This document shows, one piece after another, positions 1 through 6,832 of a stretch of DNA of 28,618 nucleotides. The DNA comes from a virus. The notes under the pieces were generated by a model. The model had not been told where the DNA came from. It made no database searches and was given only the letters and a program-made list of their open reading frames with translations. Location of the stretch: positions 1 to 28,618 of the IMG/VR virus record IMGVR_UViG_3300037041_002839, one strand, 5' to 3'. The position numbers were made by a program, and so were the translations under genes. Positions within the stretch are counted from its first letter, which is position 1; the number at the start of each line of letters is the position of its first letter.

Positions 1-44
1 CCGTTTAGGATGTTTGTGATGCTATACACAATTCCGGTCATCAT
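1..44 (-). CDS. GIY-YIG homing endonuclease, N-terminal fragment (cut by window edge)
   Basis: Reading leftwards from the ATG at 44-42 (a second ATG follows at 41-39) the frame gives MMTGIVYSITNILNG and then runs off the window. This is the usual opening of a GIY-YIG nuclease: a first beta strand carrying G-I-x-Y, then a turn before the YIG strand. The gene begins 36 nt after the scaffold stop and directly behind a good sigma70-like promoter (50-78), so its message may have almost no leader. The other end of the window carries a 5'-truncated GIY-YIG gene that begins just where this one would continue, so the two are probably halves of one gene. The motif is clear; the identity of the whole gene is inferred. 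Confidence 0.7.
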   Translation of the reverse strand, partial: MMTGIVYSITNILN

Positions 45-49
45 ACTAA

Positions 50-78
50 TATATATCTCGCACTCCTGAAATTGTCAA
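50..78 (-). promoter_or_regulatory. sigma70-like promoter before homing/capsid genes
   Basis: On the minus strand TTGACA (78-73) is followed by a 17-nt spacer and TATATA (55-50). The -35 is a perfect consensus match and the spacing is ideal. Transcription would begin near 43-44, at the ATG of the GIY-YIG gene. If the genome closes on itself, this promoter would also feed the major capsid gene. Confidence 0.6.
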
Positions 79-79
79 A

Positions 80-838
80 TTATTTTGCGCCATTTGCTTT
101 GTGCCAGAGAAAAGCCTGGTAAGCGTCCTTAAACTTCGGAGCTTCACCACCACGAACAGCGGTGCCAGTGCTTGTCTTCAGCAGCGTCTCCTTTGCAGCA
201 GCCCGGCCTGAAGCAAGAGCTTGCGTGCTCAATTGACCGCGAACGATGTGGTAAGCGTCCTCAAGACGGAGCTCAGGGCGTTCCATCAGGAGCCTTGCAA
301 CTGGCATACGGATGGCATCGGATACAAGGTCAGGATTCTTTGCCTTGAAAGTTTCAAGTGAGGCGGTCCGTTGGGCTGAAGCAAGGTCTTCCTGGAGGGG
401 AGCAAGGAGCTCCTGCATCTGCTTTGCAGCCCGTTGGTTGATTCGCTCTTCCAGTCCCTCATCTGACCAAGCATCATGAACCAGGGGAGCAGCTGCACGA
501 GTTGCAACATTCTTTGCAAACTCTGAGCTTGTCATTATCTCACGGTCACGCTGCAGCTGGGCTCTCTCTTCAGCAAGCTGTGCCTTTAGCTCGGCAATCT
601 CCTGTGTCTTTGTGGTGTAGCTTGCGCGTAAGTTACCAAGAAGCTTTCGCCCATTCTCTGGGAGGTGCTCAAGGATCTTCTTGTAATCAGGCAAGCCCTT
701 GTGGCCGCCCTTCAGATCGGGATGGTCGTTGTAGTCAGCGCCTACAAGCTCATCAAGAGACAGCTCAACATCATCGGCAACGTCAAGACGATCAACAGTG
801 CCCGTTGCTTCAACAAGAGGCGTAGTGTCAGCTTCCAT
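80..838 (-). CDS. Capsid scaffolding protein
   Basis: This 252-aa protein is acidic at the N terminus. It has a long charged helical or coiled-coil stretch around residues 70-105 (K/E/Q/L-rich, containing AELKAQLAEERAQLQRDRE). A second helical stretch runs at about 130-165, and the C-terminal tail is basic and rich in K and A. That make-up is typical of podovirus and siphovirus scaffolds, which fill the procapsid, interact with the capsid protein through a basic C-terminal helix and leave before DNA packaging. It follows portal, the zinc-ribbon protein and the 182-aa protein in one operon, and in the expected order lies just before the capsid gene. The ATG at 838 has AAGGAAG about 10 nt upstream and starts 2 nt after the previous stop. 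No protease domain is visible. Confidence 0.75.
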   Translation of the reverse strand: MEADTTPLVEATGTVDRLDVADDVELSLDELVGADYNDHPDLKGGHKGLPDYKKILEHLPENGRKLLGNLRASYTTKTQEIAELKAQLAEERAQLQRDREIMTSSEFAKNVATRAAAPLVHDAWSDEGLEERINQRAAKQMQELLAPLQEDLASAQRTASLETFKAKNPDLVSDAIRMPVARLLMERPELRLEDAYHIVRGQLSTQALASGRAAAKETLLKTSTGTAVRGGEAPKFKDAYQAFLWHKANGAK

Positions 839-840
839 AT

Positions 841-1389
841 TTACATTCTTCCTTTGAATAATTTATCAGTGTCGAGAGGAGCGGCTTCTTCCGGGCTCTC
901 CTCCTCAGTCATCTCTGCAGCACCAGTCTTCATCACTTTGCGCAGCAGGAACTTCTTCATCTTGGGAGAAGCAGCAGCCATGCCAATACGACCAGCTAGA
1001 GACTGCAGACCACTGTCATCTGTGACAGTCATTAGATCAACTTCCGCATCTGTGGGCAGGATGTCAGCTTCAACTGCATCGCTAATTGCTTTGGCAAACA
1101 TGCTGAGGAGACGAACAAACTCAGCGGGCAGAGTTGTTACCGTCTCAATGCCAGTGAACTTAGGATACTTGTCCTCTACTCCAAAGAGGGGAGCAAGCTT
1201 GTTGCTTGCATCAACAAGAACATTGAGTCCCTTGGGAGTGAAGCGGCCCTTCGGAGAAGCAGCAGCGTAGTTCTCATCCTCAATCTCTTCAACATCGCCA
1301 GTGCGGCGCATCACAGTCTCTTTCATCTTCTCAAGGTCTGCGCTTTCCAAAGGTGTCATTTTCTTTTCTCCAATAGTAATAGTGATCAT
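841..1389 (-). CDS. Hypothetical protein, 182 aa, between zinc-ribbon protein and scaffold
   Basis: I do not recognise the family. The protein is acidic and mostly helical. A helical block around residues 85-115 is followed by a D/E-rich stretch, and the C terminus is a charged tail (EEESPEEAAPLDTDKLF). By position, between portal and scaffold, it may be an assembly or head-associated factor; that is inference only. The ATG at 1389 overlaps the upstream stop as ATGA and has GGAG 5 nt before it. A second ATG at 1359 also has a good site (GGAGA, 7 nt spacing), close to that of the gene at 11625, so the protein may be 172 aa. The frame is certain; the start is not. Confidence 0.7.
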   Translation of the reverse strand: MITITIGEKKMTPLESADLEKMKETVMRRTGDVEEIEDENYAAASPKGRFTPKGLNVLVDASNKLAPLFGVEDKYPKFTGIETVTTLPAEFVRLLSMFAKAISDAVEADILPTDAEVDLMTVTDDSGLQSLAGRIGMAAASPKMKKFLLRKVMKTGAAEMTEEESPEEAAPLDTDKLFKGRM

Positions 1390-1853
1390 CCGTTCTCCGC
1401 AGCATCATGGGCAGCTGCTTGCTCTAACATCTCATGTGCTGGGAATGTTTCCGAAACAGCTCGGACTTTGTCCCCTCCAAAAGCCTTCAGGTTACCACGA
1501 TAAGCTGCAGCAGTGGCATCCAACTTATCACGGTCAGCCTTCGCATCATTCATATACTTGTCGTAGAAGCTGTCGCCACCTAAATCTTTTTCATTAATGA
1601 AGCCACGACTGTTCATGATAGTTTCTTCTTCACGCTTGGAAGATACCTGCTGTCCAGCTGAATAGGAGTAGAAGCCGTTGTTGCTGAGACCTGCATTCCA
1701 GCCAGCATTCCAGAGAGTACCAGTCCGAGCAGGCGCTGAAAGGAGAACCTTGCTCATCTGACTGCACTTTGGGCACGGCATGCTTGTCACATCATACTTC
1801 ACAAGGTCCTCGAAAGAGCCATGCTCACTGCAATGGAAGTCACGAAGTGGCAT
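1386..1853 (-). CDS. FmdB-like zinc-ribbon protein
   Basis: The 155-aa protein opens with a short zinc ribbon. Cys8 and His11 form the first knuckle (CxxH) and Cys27 and Cys30 the second (CPKC), with the pattern RDFxCxxHGxFExLV that is typical of FmdB-type putative regulatory proteins. After residue 45 the chain is polar and probably disordered, then helical. Such zinc ribbons are common next to portal and terminase genes in phages, but their role is not known; an assembly or DNA-contact role is possible. Its ATG shares a base with the portal stop (TAATG), so it is probably translated by re-initiation. The last codons overlap the next gene as ATGA. Confidence 0.7.
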   Translation of the reverse strand: MPLRDFHCSEHGSFEDLVKYDVTSMPCPKCSQMSKVLLSAPARTGTLWNAGWNAGLSNNGFYSYSAGQQVSSKREEETIMNSRGFINEKDLGGDSFYDKYMNDAKADRDKLDATAAAYRGNLKAFGGDKVRAVSETFPAHEMLEQAAAHDAAENG

Positions 1854-3475
1854 TAGACACCACCGATGTTAGTTGGGGCCGAGGCAGGTGCTTCTGAAGG
1901 TAATGAAGTCGCTTCAACTGCAGTAGCGGCAGGGGCTTCGGCTTCAACCAGGAAGCTTTCAGGAAGACCGAAGACACGAATAATCTCCTCCTTGATAACT
2001 TTCAGTGGCACACCAAGTGAAGGCAGGATGGGAGCAAGCTGCATCAGTTGCTGCTTCTGCAGGACTTCACTCATTGGAGTCCCACCACCGTCAGTGATGT
2101 AGATGGACCAGTTGGCATCAAGCTTTTCAGTCGATACCACCTTGGCACCATCTGGAGTGGCAACAACAAACTTGTCGCTGTCCTCGATGAGTGGCAGCAG
2201 CATACGGATGTAGAGCAGGACCGCAGCTTCAATGGCACCATCACGGTCGCGAGCCATCTTACCAAGCTCGCTTGCCGTGTACTGCATGAGAGCGCTGACC
2301 TCAGTCGCTGTTGCTTTGCTGGCCTCACCACGTGTAAAACCAGCAGTGAGTGAAGCCTTTGCCAGATCCTGCTCGATGTAGTTGAGGTAGTTGCCGTGGT
2401 TGCTGGAGAGTGGAACAACTGGGACAACATCGATGAGACCACCAATGCTATCAGCATCAACAGGAATCATGGCACCATCAACACCGCTTGTAATCTTGGC
2501 AAGGGCTTCCTCATCAAAAGCGCCCTCCTTGTAGATAAACTGGCGGCTGTCACGGCGGACGGCGTTGGCCCAGAAGGTGCGAAGGATATTCTTCTCAAAG
2601 ATCTGGTCATAGAGCCGTGACATTGCTGAGTAACCTTCCATTGGTCTGTCAGGTGTGCGCCCCAAGAAGTAGGGAATGATGTTGCTCAGTGCGCGGCCAT
2701 CAAAGGTGCTGACGGGGATGGGGGCACGGTCAATGAGCTCCTCACCGTTCTTGTAGTGTGAACTCCAGAAGAGGAGCTCATCATTGAGGAAGTCATACAT
2801 CTCAACAAGCTCAATGTAAAGGAACTCATTGGGCAACTCACCGGCTCCACCGCTGTCACCGTAAGCCCGGCTGTTCCTGTCAGTGTTACGTTCCCAGTCA
2901 GTGAAGTAGTCACGCTGAGGAGCACCAATCCACTTCTTTGCACCAAAGCGCTTTGTGGCTTCATCGACTGAGATGTAGTAGACATGCCCAACAAAGCGAC
3001 TGTCCTCGAATGCAGACGCATCACGGTCAAGGACAACCTGCCAAGGGGGAATCGCACGGAGTGCAATCTTGCTTGTGAGTGTGTTGCTCTCCCTGGGGGC
3101 AAGCTTGAAGAATGAATGCGTGTAGATGAGGGCCATCCGTGAGGCAGCTTCAATCTGTGTGCGGACTGACTTCAGCCACTCATTAGCCAGCGTCTTGGTG
3201 AGTTCAAGGTCACCAGCACCTGTGATATCAGGACCAAACTCCACGCTTGGATACTTACTGAAGAGACTGCCCATCACCGATTCGATGGCGGCATATCCAT
3301 CAGCCGTCTCCACTCGCAGTGTGCTGTCATCGATGGAGGAACCATCTGAGTAGAAGCGAGTCATATAGGCGTTGCGATACTTGCGCATCAGTGAACGCTG
3401 TTGGTCCCAAAACTGTGTGTGGGATTGTAGCGAAGCCCTAATGAAATTGATGCGGTCTCTTTCTGTTCTTGCCAT
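1853..3475 (-). CDS. Portal protein
   Basis: This 540-aa protein forms, by family, the dodecameric ring at one capsid vertex through which DNA is packaged and ejected. The N-terminal helices (about 1-40: RDRINFIRASLQSHTQFWDQ, then LMRKYRNAYMTRFYSDG), the mid-region Trp/Asp-rich strands (PPWQVVLDRDAS near 145) and the long helical stem region near 370-400 fit podovirus portals. The C-terminal tail is rich in A, P, T and E. Length is usual. Position directly after TerL and before scaffold supports the call. The start ATG at 3475 has GAGGGAG 4 nt upstream and its own promoter at 3493-3521. I assign it on overall sequence character and synteny, not on a single diagnostic motif. Confidence 0.85.
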   Translation of the reverse strand: MARTERDRINFIRASLQSHTQFWDQQRSLMRKYRNAYMTRFYSDGSSIDDSTLRVETADGYAAIESVMGSLFSKYPSVEFGPDITGAGDLELTKTLANEWLKSVRTQIEAASRMALIYTHSFFKLAPRESNTLTSKIALRAIPPWQVVLDRDASAFEDSRFVGHVYYISVDEATKRFGAKKWIGAPQRDYFTDWERNTDRNSRAYGDSGGAGELPNEFLYIELVEMYDFLNDELLFWSSHYKNGEELIDRAPIPVSTFDGRALSNIIPYFLGRTPDRPMEGYSAMSRLYDQIFEKNILRTFWANAVRRDSRQFIYKEGAFDEEALAKITSGVDGAMIPVDADSIGGLIDVVPVVPLSSNHGNYLNYIEQDLAKASLTAGFTRGEASKATATEVSALMQYTASELGKMARDRDGAIEAAVLLYIRMLLPLIEDSDKFVVATPDGAKVVSTEKLDANWSIYITDGGGTPMSEVLQKQQLMQLAPILPSLGVPLKVIKEEIIRVFGLPESFLVEAEAPAATAVEATSLPSEAPASAPTNIGGV

Positions 3476-3492
3476 GCGGCTCCCTCATCTTA

Positions 3493-3521
3493 TATATACC
3501 ACTCAACGACTTCTTTGTAAA
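3493..3521 (-). promoter_or_regulatory. sigma70-like promoter before portal
   Basis: The minus strand reads TTTACA (3521-3516), a 17-nt spacer, then TATATA (3498-3493). It lies in the 64-nt gap between the TerL stop and the portal start and would give a short leader holding the GAGGGAG ribosome site. It probably drives portal through scaffold. Confidence 0.55.
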
Positions 3522-3539
3522 ATATTTTGACAGTCTTCA

Positions 3540-5015
3540 CTAATAGCGACGGTGCTCCACTTTGCCGCCCTCTCGTCTGTGATGGGCTGCCTTCCTGTCC
3601 TTGATCCACTGTGGGATAAAAGGAGTGACATCAACCTTGACAGAGAGTGCACACTGTAGAGCCAGTGCCAGTGCAATCACTGAGTCCCCGTGGTGGAGTG
3701 GTGAGCGTGGACATTCAGGGACACCACGGTCATTGAGTATGAAAGATCGCAGCTCACCGACAGTGTGGCTGTCAAGCTGGAGGATACGCCCTCGGAGTAT
3801 GCTGTCCTTCAGGTAATCAAGCATCATGGGCTTGTTGTGTGCATTCGTTGTCCAGTATTTCCCAGCGGCATCTGTCCACTGTGGCACGCGAGCATGCTGG
3901 AGCTCATTGACAATGATACCTCCCCATGTGCCGTTGCTTTCAACAAGCACCTTGGCGCCATTCCACTTTGCACTTGCAGCAGCAACAGTCTCTGCCCATT
4001 CAACAGGTGCTTCAGTGCGTGACCGGCGGATCTCAACCACCTGACCGCTGCTGCAGTGAACCACAACAAGCACTGATGGATCACCACCTGTCCCAGCGCC
4101 AGCATCGACACCAATGGTATACTTTGCAGCGGCTTGCACTCTCTCTATCTGTCCACCAGCAGGCTCCAGCTGTAGGATCTCCAGGTCACGGAGAGTCTCT
4201 GCCCCCATCCAAGCGCCATCATTCTGGGAGTAAGCATCATCAACCGAGAGTGGATACTCACGCCGAAACTTTGTCTCCCCCAGCTGCCCACTCATCTTCC
4301 CTCCCCAGCACTGCTGTCCCGGTGTAAGCGTGCTGTCAGGATCAGGCTCGAAGTCTGGGCCTGGCGGTGTGCTGTACTCGGCGTGGTCTGTCCACTTGAA
4401 AAATAGGAAGTTCCAGTCTACAATACCAGCATCCCACAGCCCAATCTCGCGGTGTAGTGGATCACCAAAGAAGTTTGCCGTGCTCTCAATGAGGAGCTGA
4501 CCACCGTTGAGGGCTGCTATGGCTGTGCTCTTGAGCTCATCTGCGTCAGCAGTAAATGCAAACTCACTGATATGGATGGAAGAAGCTGTAAAGCTGCGTA
4601 GACCACCATCACCGCCAGATGACAGCGCACTCACACCTGCGCCTGTATCAGCGAATCGAAGCTCGCTGCTTGTTCTCACAGAAAGCTTTCGCTGCAGTGG
4701 ACGAGGAAGACCATCGTAGAATCGCAGGAACATCTGAAATATGTGTTTCGAAGATGCTGATTTATGTGACAAGATAACATGTGTTAGTGAGTCATGGGAG
4801 GTGTAAATCCGCCAGAAGAAGAAAGCAGCGGCGGCAGTCGTAGATCCTATTTGTCGCGGCTTTAAGACCAGCGTGTCATCACCGCCCGCAAGTGCTTCGA
4901 TGATTTGCATTTGCTCAGAGTTTGGTCGAAAGCTTACACTCTTGCCCTTTTTGTCAATGATCTTTAAGCGCCCACAGAACTCAAGAGGATCAGCGAGTAT
5001 TGCCTTCACATTCAT
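3540..5015 (-). CDS. terL: Terminase large subunit (TerL)
   Basis: The protein is the ATP-driven DNA packaging motor with a headful or end-cutting nuclease. From the ATG at 5015 it is 491 aa. The N-terminal ATPase shows a Walker A variant LKPRQIGSTT (51-60), a Walker B ending in the catalytic Glu (SIHISEFAF, Glu151), and the coupling motif LIESTAN (175-181). The C-terminal RNase H-like nuclease shows IGVDAG (Asp304), VLVESNG (Glu359) and HHGDSVIALALA (Asp444). I chose 5015, not a TTG 15 nt earlier, because ATG and the upstream stop overlap as ATGA. Length and all key residues are normal, so it should be active. Confidence 0.95.
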   Translation of the reverse strand: MNVKAILADPLEFCGRLKIIDKKGKSVSFRPNSEQMQIIEALAGGDDTLVLKPRQIGSTTAAAAFFFWRIYTSHDSLTHVILSHKSASSKHIFQMFLRFYDGLPRPLQRKLSVRTSSELRFADTGAGVSALSSGGDGGLRSFTASSIHISEFAFTADADELKSTAIAALNGGQLLIESTANFFGDPLHREIGLWDAGIVDWNFLFFKWTDHAEYSTPPGPDFEPDPDSTLTPGQQCWGGKMSGQLGETKFRREYPLSVDDAYSQNDGAWMGAETLRDLEILQLEPAGGQIERVQAAAKYTIGVDAGAGTGGDPSVLVVVHCSSGQVVEIRRSRTEAPVEWAETVAAASAKWNGAKVLVESNGTWGGIIVNELQHARVPQWTDAAGKYWTTNAHNKPMMLDYLKDSILRGRILQLDSHTVGELRSFILNDRGVPECPRSPLHHGDSVIALALALQCALSVKVDVTPFIPQWIKDRKAAHHRREGGKVEHRRY

Positions 5016-5278
5016 AGTGTCTTTGTCCAAGACTTCATTTCATCCAGCATCTCAGCACGCTTGGTGACTGTCTCTCCTTGTGCCTGATAAGCTGCTGCAA
5101 GACCAGACTGCCGAGTCGCAGCGCTCACAGTCTTGATAAGCTCGATGATAATAGTTTTTCCAAGCTCTGGGGGATCGCCAGCATCAAGGTCTAGGAGGGC
5201 TGCTTCAATGAGTGCCCAGCAGAGAGCATCGGCATCACGTTTCTTTGTAGCTTTGAGGGCAGGGGCGTACTTACTCAA
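5012..5278 (-). CDS. Small protein upstream of TerL, possible terminase small subunit
   Basis: The 88-aa protein is largely helical and mixed charge (starts SKYAPALKATKKRDADAL, ends EMLDEMKSWTKTL). It overlaps terL as ATGA, the position and coupling expected of a small terminase subunit that recognises DNA for packaging. No classic HTH can be pointed to, so this rests on context. The start is odd: the only standard in-frame start is TTG at 5278 with a weak AGG upstream. The frame stays open back to 5323, giving about 15 more codons (IEARGHTYFYSRFNT) directly after the preceding stop, which hints at a longer product from a rare start codon. Confidence 0.55.
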   Translation of the reverse strand: MSKYAPALKATKKRDADALCWALIEAALLDLDAGDPPELGKTIIIELIKTVSAATRQSGLAAAYQAQGETVTKRAEMLDEMKSWTKTL

Positions 5279-5323
5279 TGTGTTGAACCTGGAGTAAAAA
5301 TAGGTATGGCCGCGAGCTTCAAT

Positions 5324-5617
5324 TTATTCAAGTATTTTGTGTGAGTGTGCATTTATTTGGGAGTGCTGTGGGCTGAGGGCTGTGGGCTGAGTGCGGTAGG
5401 CTACATTGGCAATGCCGTCATCTGTGATGCGGTACATGTCATGCCGGTAGACGTTGACTACTCTCCCCTCTATCAGGACCTGAGCATCGTAGATCTGCAG
5501 GCTGCCAACAGGTGGCTTGTTGAGTGAGAGGACTATCCCTGTCTGTGGTGAGACCGGCCGGTTATAGACATGGACAAGGTCTCCAGGTGCGAAGTTGTCA
5601 TTGTTCCAGTCATTCAT
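5324..5617 (-). CDS. Hypothetical small beta protein, 97 aa
   Basis: The family is not recognised. The sequence NFAPGDLVHVYNRPVS, then TGIVLSLN, then YDAQVLIEGRVVNVYRHDMYRI, alternates short strands and turns like the small SH3-type barrels found in many T4-like and marine phages, whose roles are mostly unknown. The last 25 residues are polar. The ATG at 5617 is supported by a strong GGAGGAG site 7 nt upstream and by ATGA overlap with the 25-aa membrane ORF before it. It is cotranscribed with the TerL genes from the promoter at 5711-5739. Confidence 0.65.
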   Translation of the reverse strand: MNDWNNDNFAPGDLVHVYNRPVSPQTGIVLSLNKPPVGSLQIYDAQVLIEGRVVNVYRHDMYRITDDGIANVAYRTQPTALSPQHSQINAHSHKILE

Positions 5618-5691
5618 GCGAAGACTCCTCCACTCCATAGCGCTACTATCCAGAACAGGATGATGAAGATGATATCACGTTCAGCTGTCAT
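5614..5691 (-). CDS. 25-aa single-pass membrane micro-protein
   Basis: The frame from ATG 5691 encodes MTAERDII, then a run of about 17 hydrophobic residues (FIILFWIVALW with flanks), then SGGVFA and a TGA that overlaps the next start as ATGA. A GAGG ribosome site lies 5 nt upstream and the TATAAT promoter at 5711-5739 lies just before it. It is the first gene of the operon leading to TerL. A short charged head plus one helix is also seen in small phage membrane effectors and pinholin-like proteins, but the function is unknown. Its small size makes this a moderate call; the start, the coupling and the strongly membrane-like composition argue that it is real. Confidence 0.55.
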   Translation of the reverse strand: MTAERDIIFIILFWIVALWSGGVFA

Positions 5692-5710
5692 GATTGCCTC
5701 ACACATTTTA

Positions 5711-5739
5711 ATTATAGCCACCGCCGAAAGTTTGTACAA
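5711..5739 (-). promoter_or_regulatory. Promoter of the small-protein/TerL operon
   Basis: The minus strand has TTGTAC (5739-5734), a 17-nt spacer and a perfect TATAAT (5716-5711) followed by TAAA. The -35 lies inside the palindrome TTTGTACAAA (5731-5740), so a bound protein would block it. It shares TGTACAA, CGGCG and TATAATTAAA with the promoter at 6833-6860. Confidence 0.6.
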
Positions 5740-5752
5740 ATATTTGCAAATA
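5731..5752. promoter_or_regulatory. Abutting palindromes, candidate operator in the divergent region
   Basis: TTTGTACAAA (5731-5740) is a perfect 10-bp palindrome. It is followed at once by TATTTGCAAATA (5741-5752), a perfect 12-bp palindrome, and the junction CAAATATTTG (5737-5746) is palindromic too. They lie between the leftward TerL operon and the rightward nuclease gene and cover the leftward -35. Three copies of ACTTTGA follow at 5752, 5761 and 5785. The arrangement fits binding of a dimeric regulator to adjacent sites; the protein is unknown. Confidence 0.5.
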
Positions 5753-5754
5753 CT

Positions 5755-5782
5755 TTGATTACTTTGACACTTGCTCCATACT
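5755..5782 (+). promoter_or_regulatory. Weak candidate promoter for the plus-strand nuclease
   Basis: TTGATT (5755-5760), a 16-nt spacer and CATACT (5777-5782) each match the sigma70 consensus at four of six places. This is the best pair I can find before the rightward gene, and initiation would fall near 5789. Confidence 0.3.
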
Positions 5783-5802
5783 TAACTTTGATGGAGTGGA
5801 AA

Positions 5803-6261
5803 ATGTCAACAGCAGATTGGAATACAGCAGATGGAAAGCGTGCTCTTCAGGTTGGTAAAGAGTTCGAAGGTCGTCTCTTCAGCATTATGTGTGAAGCAGA
5901 TCCTGATGCTCAGTGGATAGCAAATGATCCTGAAAGATTCTTTGATGGTTACGATATGATCTTTCGTGGTAAGCGTGTTGAAGTAAAGAGCAATGCTGGT
6001 GTCTCCGCTTGGGGCAAGCACTATGACACTGTCTGTGTTGAGGTCACAACCAAAGCAGGCCGTCCTATCGGTTGGAGCACCGGCAAGAGTGATGTTGTTG
6101 TCTTCATCGATCGAAGCACATGCTGGGCTTACGTCTATAGATCATCAGTCCTGAGGGAGTGGATCAAGAGTGGACGCACCTTCTCCAGCAATGATGCGCA
6201 GTGTATCATCATGCCGTGGATCTGCAAGGACGCAGGCTTCGTTGCACAGATTGCAATATGA
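5803..6261 (+). CDS. PD-(D/E)XK-type nuclease
   Basis: This is the only gene on the plus strand. The 152-aa protein has an N-terminal helix with Glu20/Glu22 (GKEFEGRL), then FFDGYDMIF with Asp51 and GKRVEVKSNAG with Glu60-x-Lys62, the D-ExK signature of the PD-(D/E)XK fold. GWSTGKSDVVVFIDR (about 87-101) fits a later core strand. Family members cut or resolve DNA in phages, as T7 gp3 does, or act as Holliday-junction or restriction-like enzymes. The exact role here is inferred. The start at 5803 has GGAG upstream; an ATG at 5791 would add four residues. Divergent control from the palindromic region suggests expression at a different time from the structural genes. Its 3' end is 21 nt from the convergent HTH gene. 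Confidence 0.65.
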   Translation: MSTADWNTADGKRALQVGKEFEGRLFSIMCEADPDAQWIANDPERFFDGYDMIFRGKRVEVKSNAGVSAWGKHYDTVCVEVTTKAGRPIGWSTGKSDVVVFIDRSTCWAYVYRSSVLREWIKSGRTFSSNDAQCIIMPWICKDAGFVAQIAI

Positions 6262-6282
6262 GGTGTGCTCTTGTTCCAACCT

Positions 6283-6744
6283 TCATCCCCCCAGCCGATG
6301 ATCCGGTCGGACCACGCTGGATTGCATAGAGTAAAGTCGTTCAAGTTCTTCACGAATACATTCCTCAAACTCGGGAAGAATGATGAGTGCTTCAACTGCT
6401 GTTGCATCAACCGCCAGCCCGGGCGCCGTTATTAGTTGCAAAACTTCTTCAGCAATCTTTCTGACTGCTCTGAGATATATAACATTGACTGCATTGCTGC
6501 TCACATTACATGCTGCACCAACCTCAGCGAATGTAAGATAGCCGCTGCAGTCTCCACTGTAGCGATGAACCGAGTGCAGCTTCCTTACCTTGCCAAGCTT
6601 TGTCAGCGGTGGGCAGGCTGCATTGGTTGCCTTCACTGTTGCGCGGCGTTGCTTCTTTGTGGGAGCACCGGCCTTTCGTCGTGCCCATCCATCCTTAATC
6701 GCTTGTTTGTTTTCGTCTGACATTGGACCGCGTTCCCACGACAT
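6283..6744 (-). CDS. Sigma region 4-like HTH protein
   Basis: The 153-aa protein has a basic, polar N terminus. Residues 69-100 (YLTFAEVGAACNVSSNAVNV plus IYLRAVRKIAEE) match the sigma70 region 4.2 / LuxR-type helix-turn-helix pattern: L-T-x-x-E-[VI]-x-x-x-x-x-V-S-x-x-x-V-x-x-x-x-x-R-A-x-x-K-[IL]. The C-terminal third is helical. No region 2 is present, so it is not a complete sigma factor. It may be a transcription regulator or a small region-4-only protein that redirects host polymerase. It could also be a small-terminase-like DNA binder, since those can carry similar HTHs. Start: ATG 6744 follows the preceding stop by one nucleotide; an ATG at 6723 is an alternative. Confidence 0.6.
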   Translation of the reverse strand: MSWERGPMSDENKQAIKDGWARRKAGAPTKKQRRATVKATNAACPPLTKLGKVRKLHSVHRYSGDCSGYLTFAEVGAACNVSSNAVNVIYLRAVRKIAEEVLQLITAPGLAVDATAVEALIILPEFEECIREELERLYSMQSSVVRPDHRLGG

Positions 6745-6745
6745 A

Positions 6746-6823
6746 TTACTTCTTCCCCATCACGAGAGCCCAAGCTCTGCGCAGGCACTCAATTTGAATC
6801 TGTGTTAGTGGTTGATTTGTCAT
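6746..6823 (-). CDS. 25-aa leader ORF before the HTH gene
   Basis: The frame ATG 6823 to TAA 6746 encodes MTNQPLTQIQ, then IECLRRAWALVMGKK. It is amphipathic, with no known family. There is no Shine-Dalgarno sequence, but the ATG lies only 9 nt after a perfect TATAAT, so the message would be nearly leaderless. The stop is one base from the HTH gene's ATG, which suggests coupled translation. It may be a real micro-protein or a translated leader that controls the next gene. Confidence 0.45.
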   Translation of the reverse strand: MTNQPLTQIQIECLRRAWALVMGKK

Positions 6824-6832
6824 TATGATTTA

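Noticed and set aside
665-1270. Plus-strand open frame across scaffold and the 182-aa gene
   Set aside because: It spans the junction of two well-supported minus-strand genes and has no coding signal of its own.
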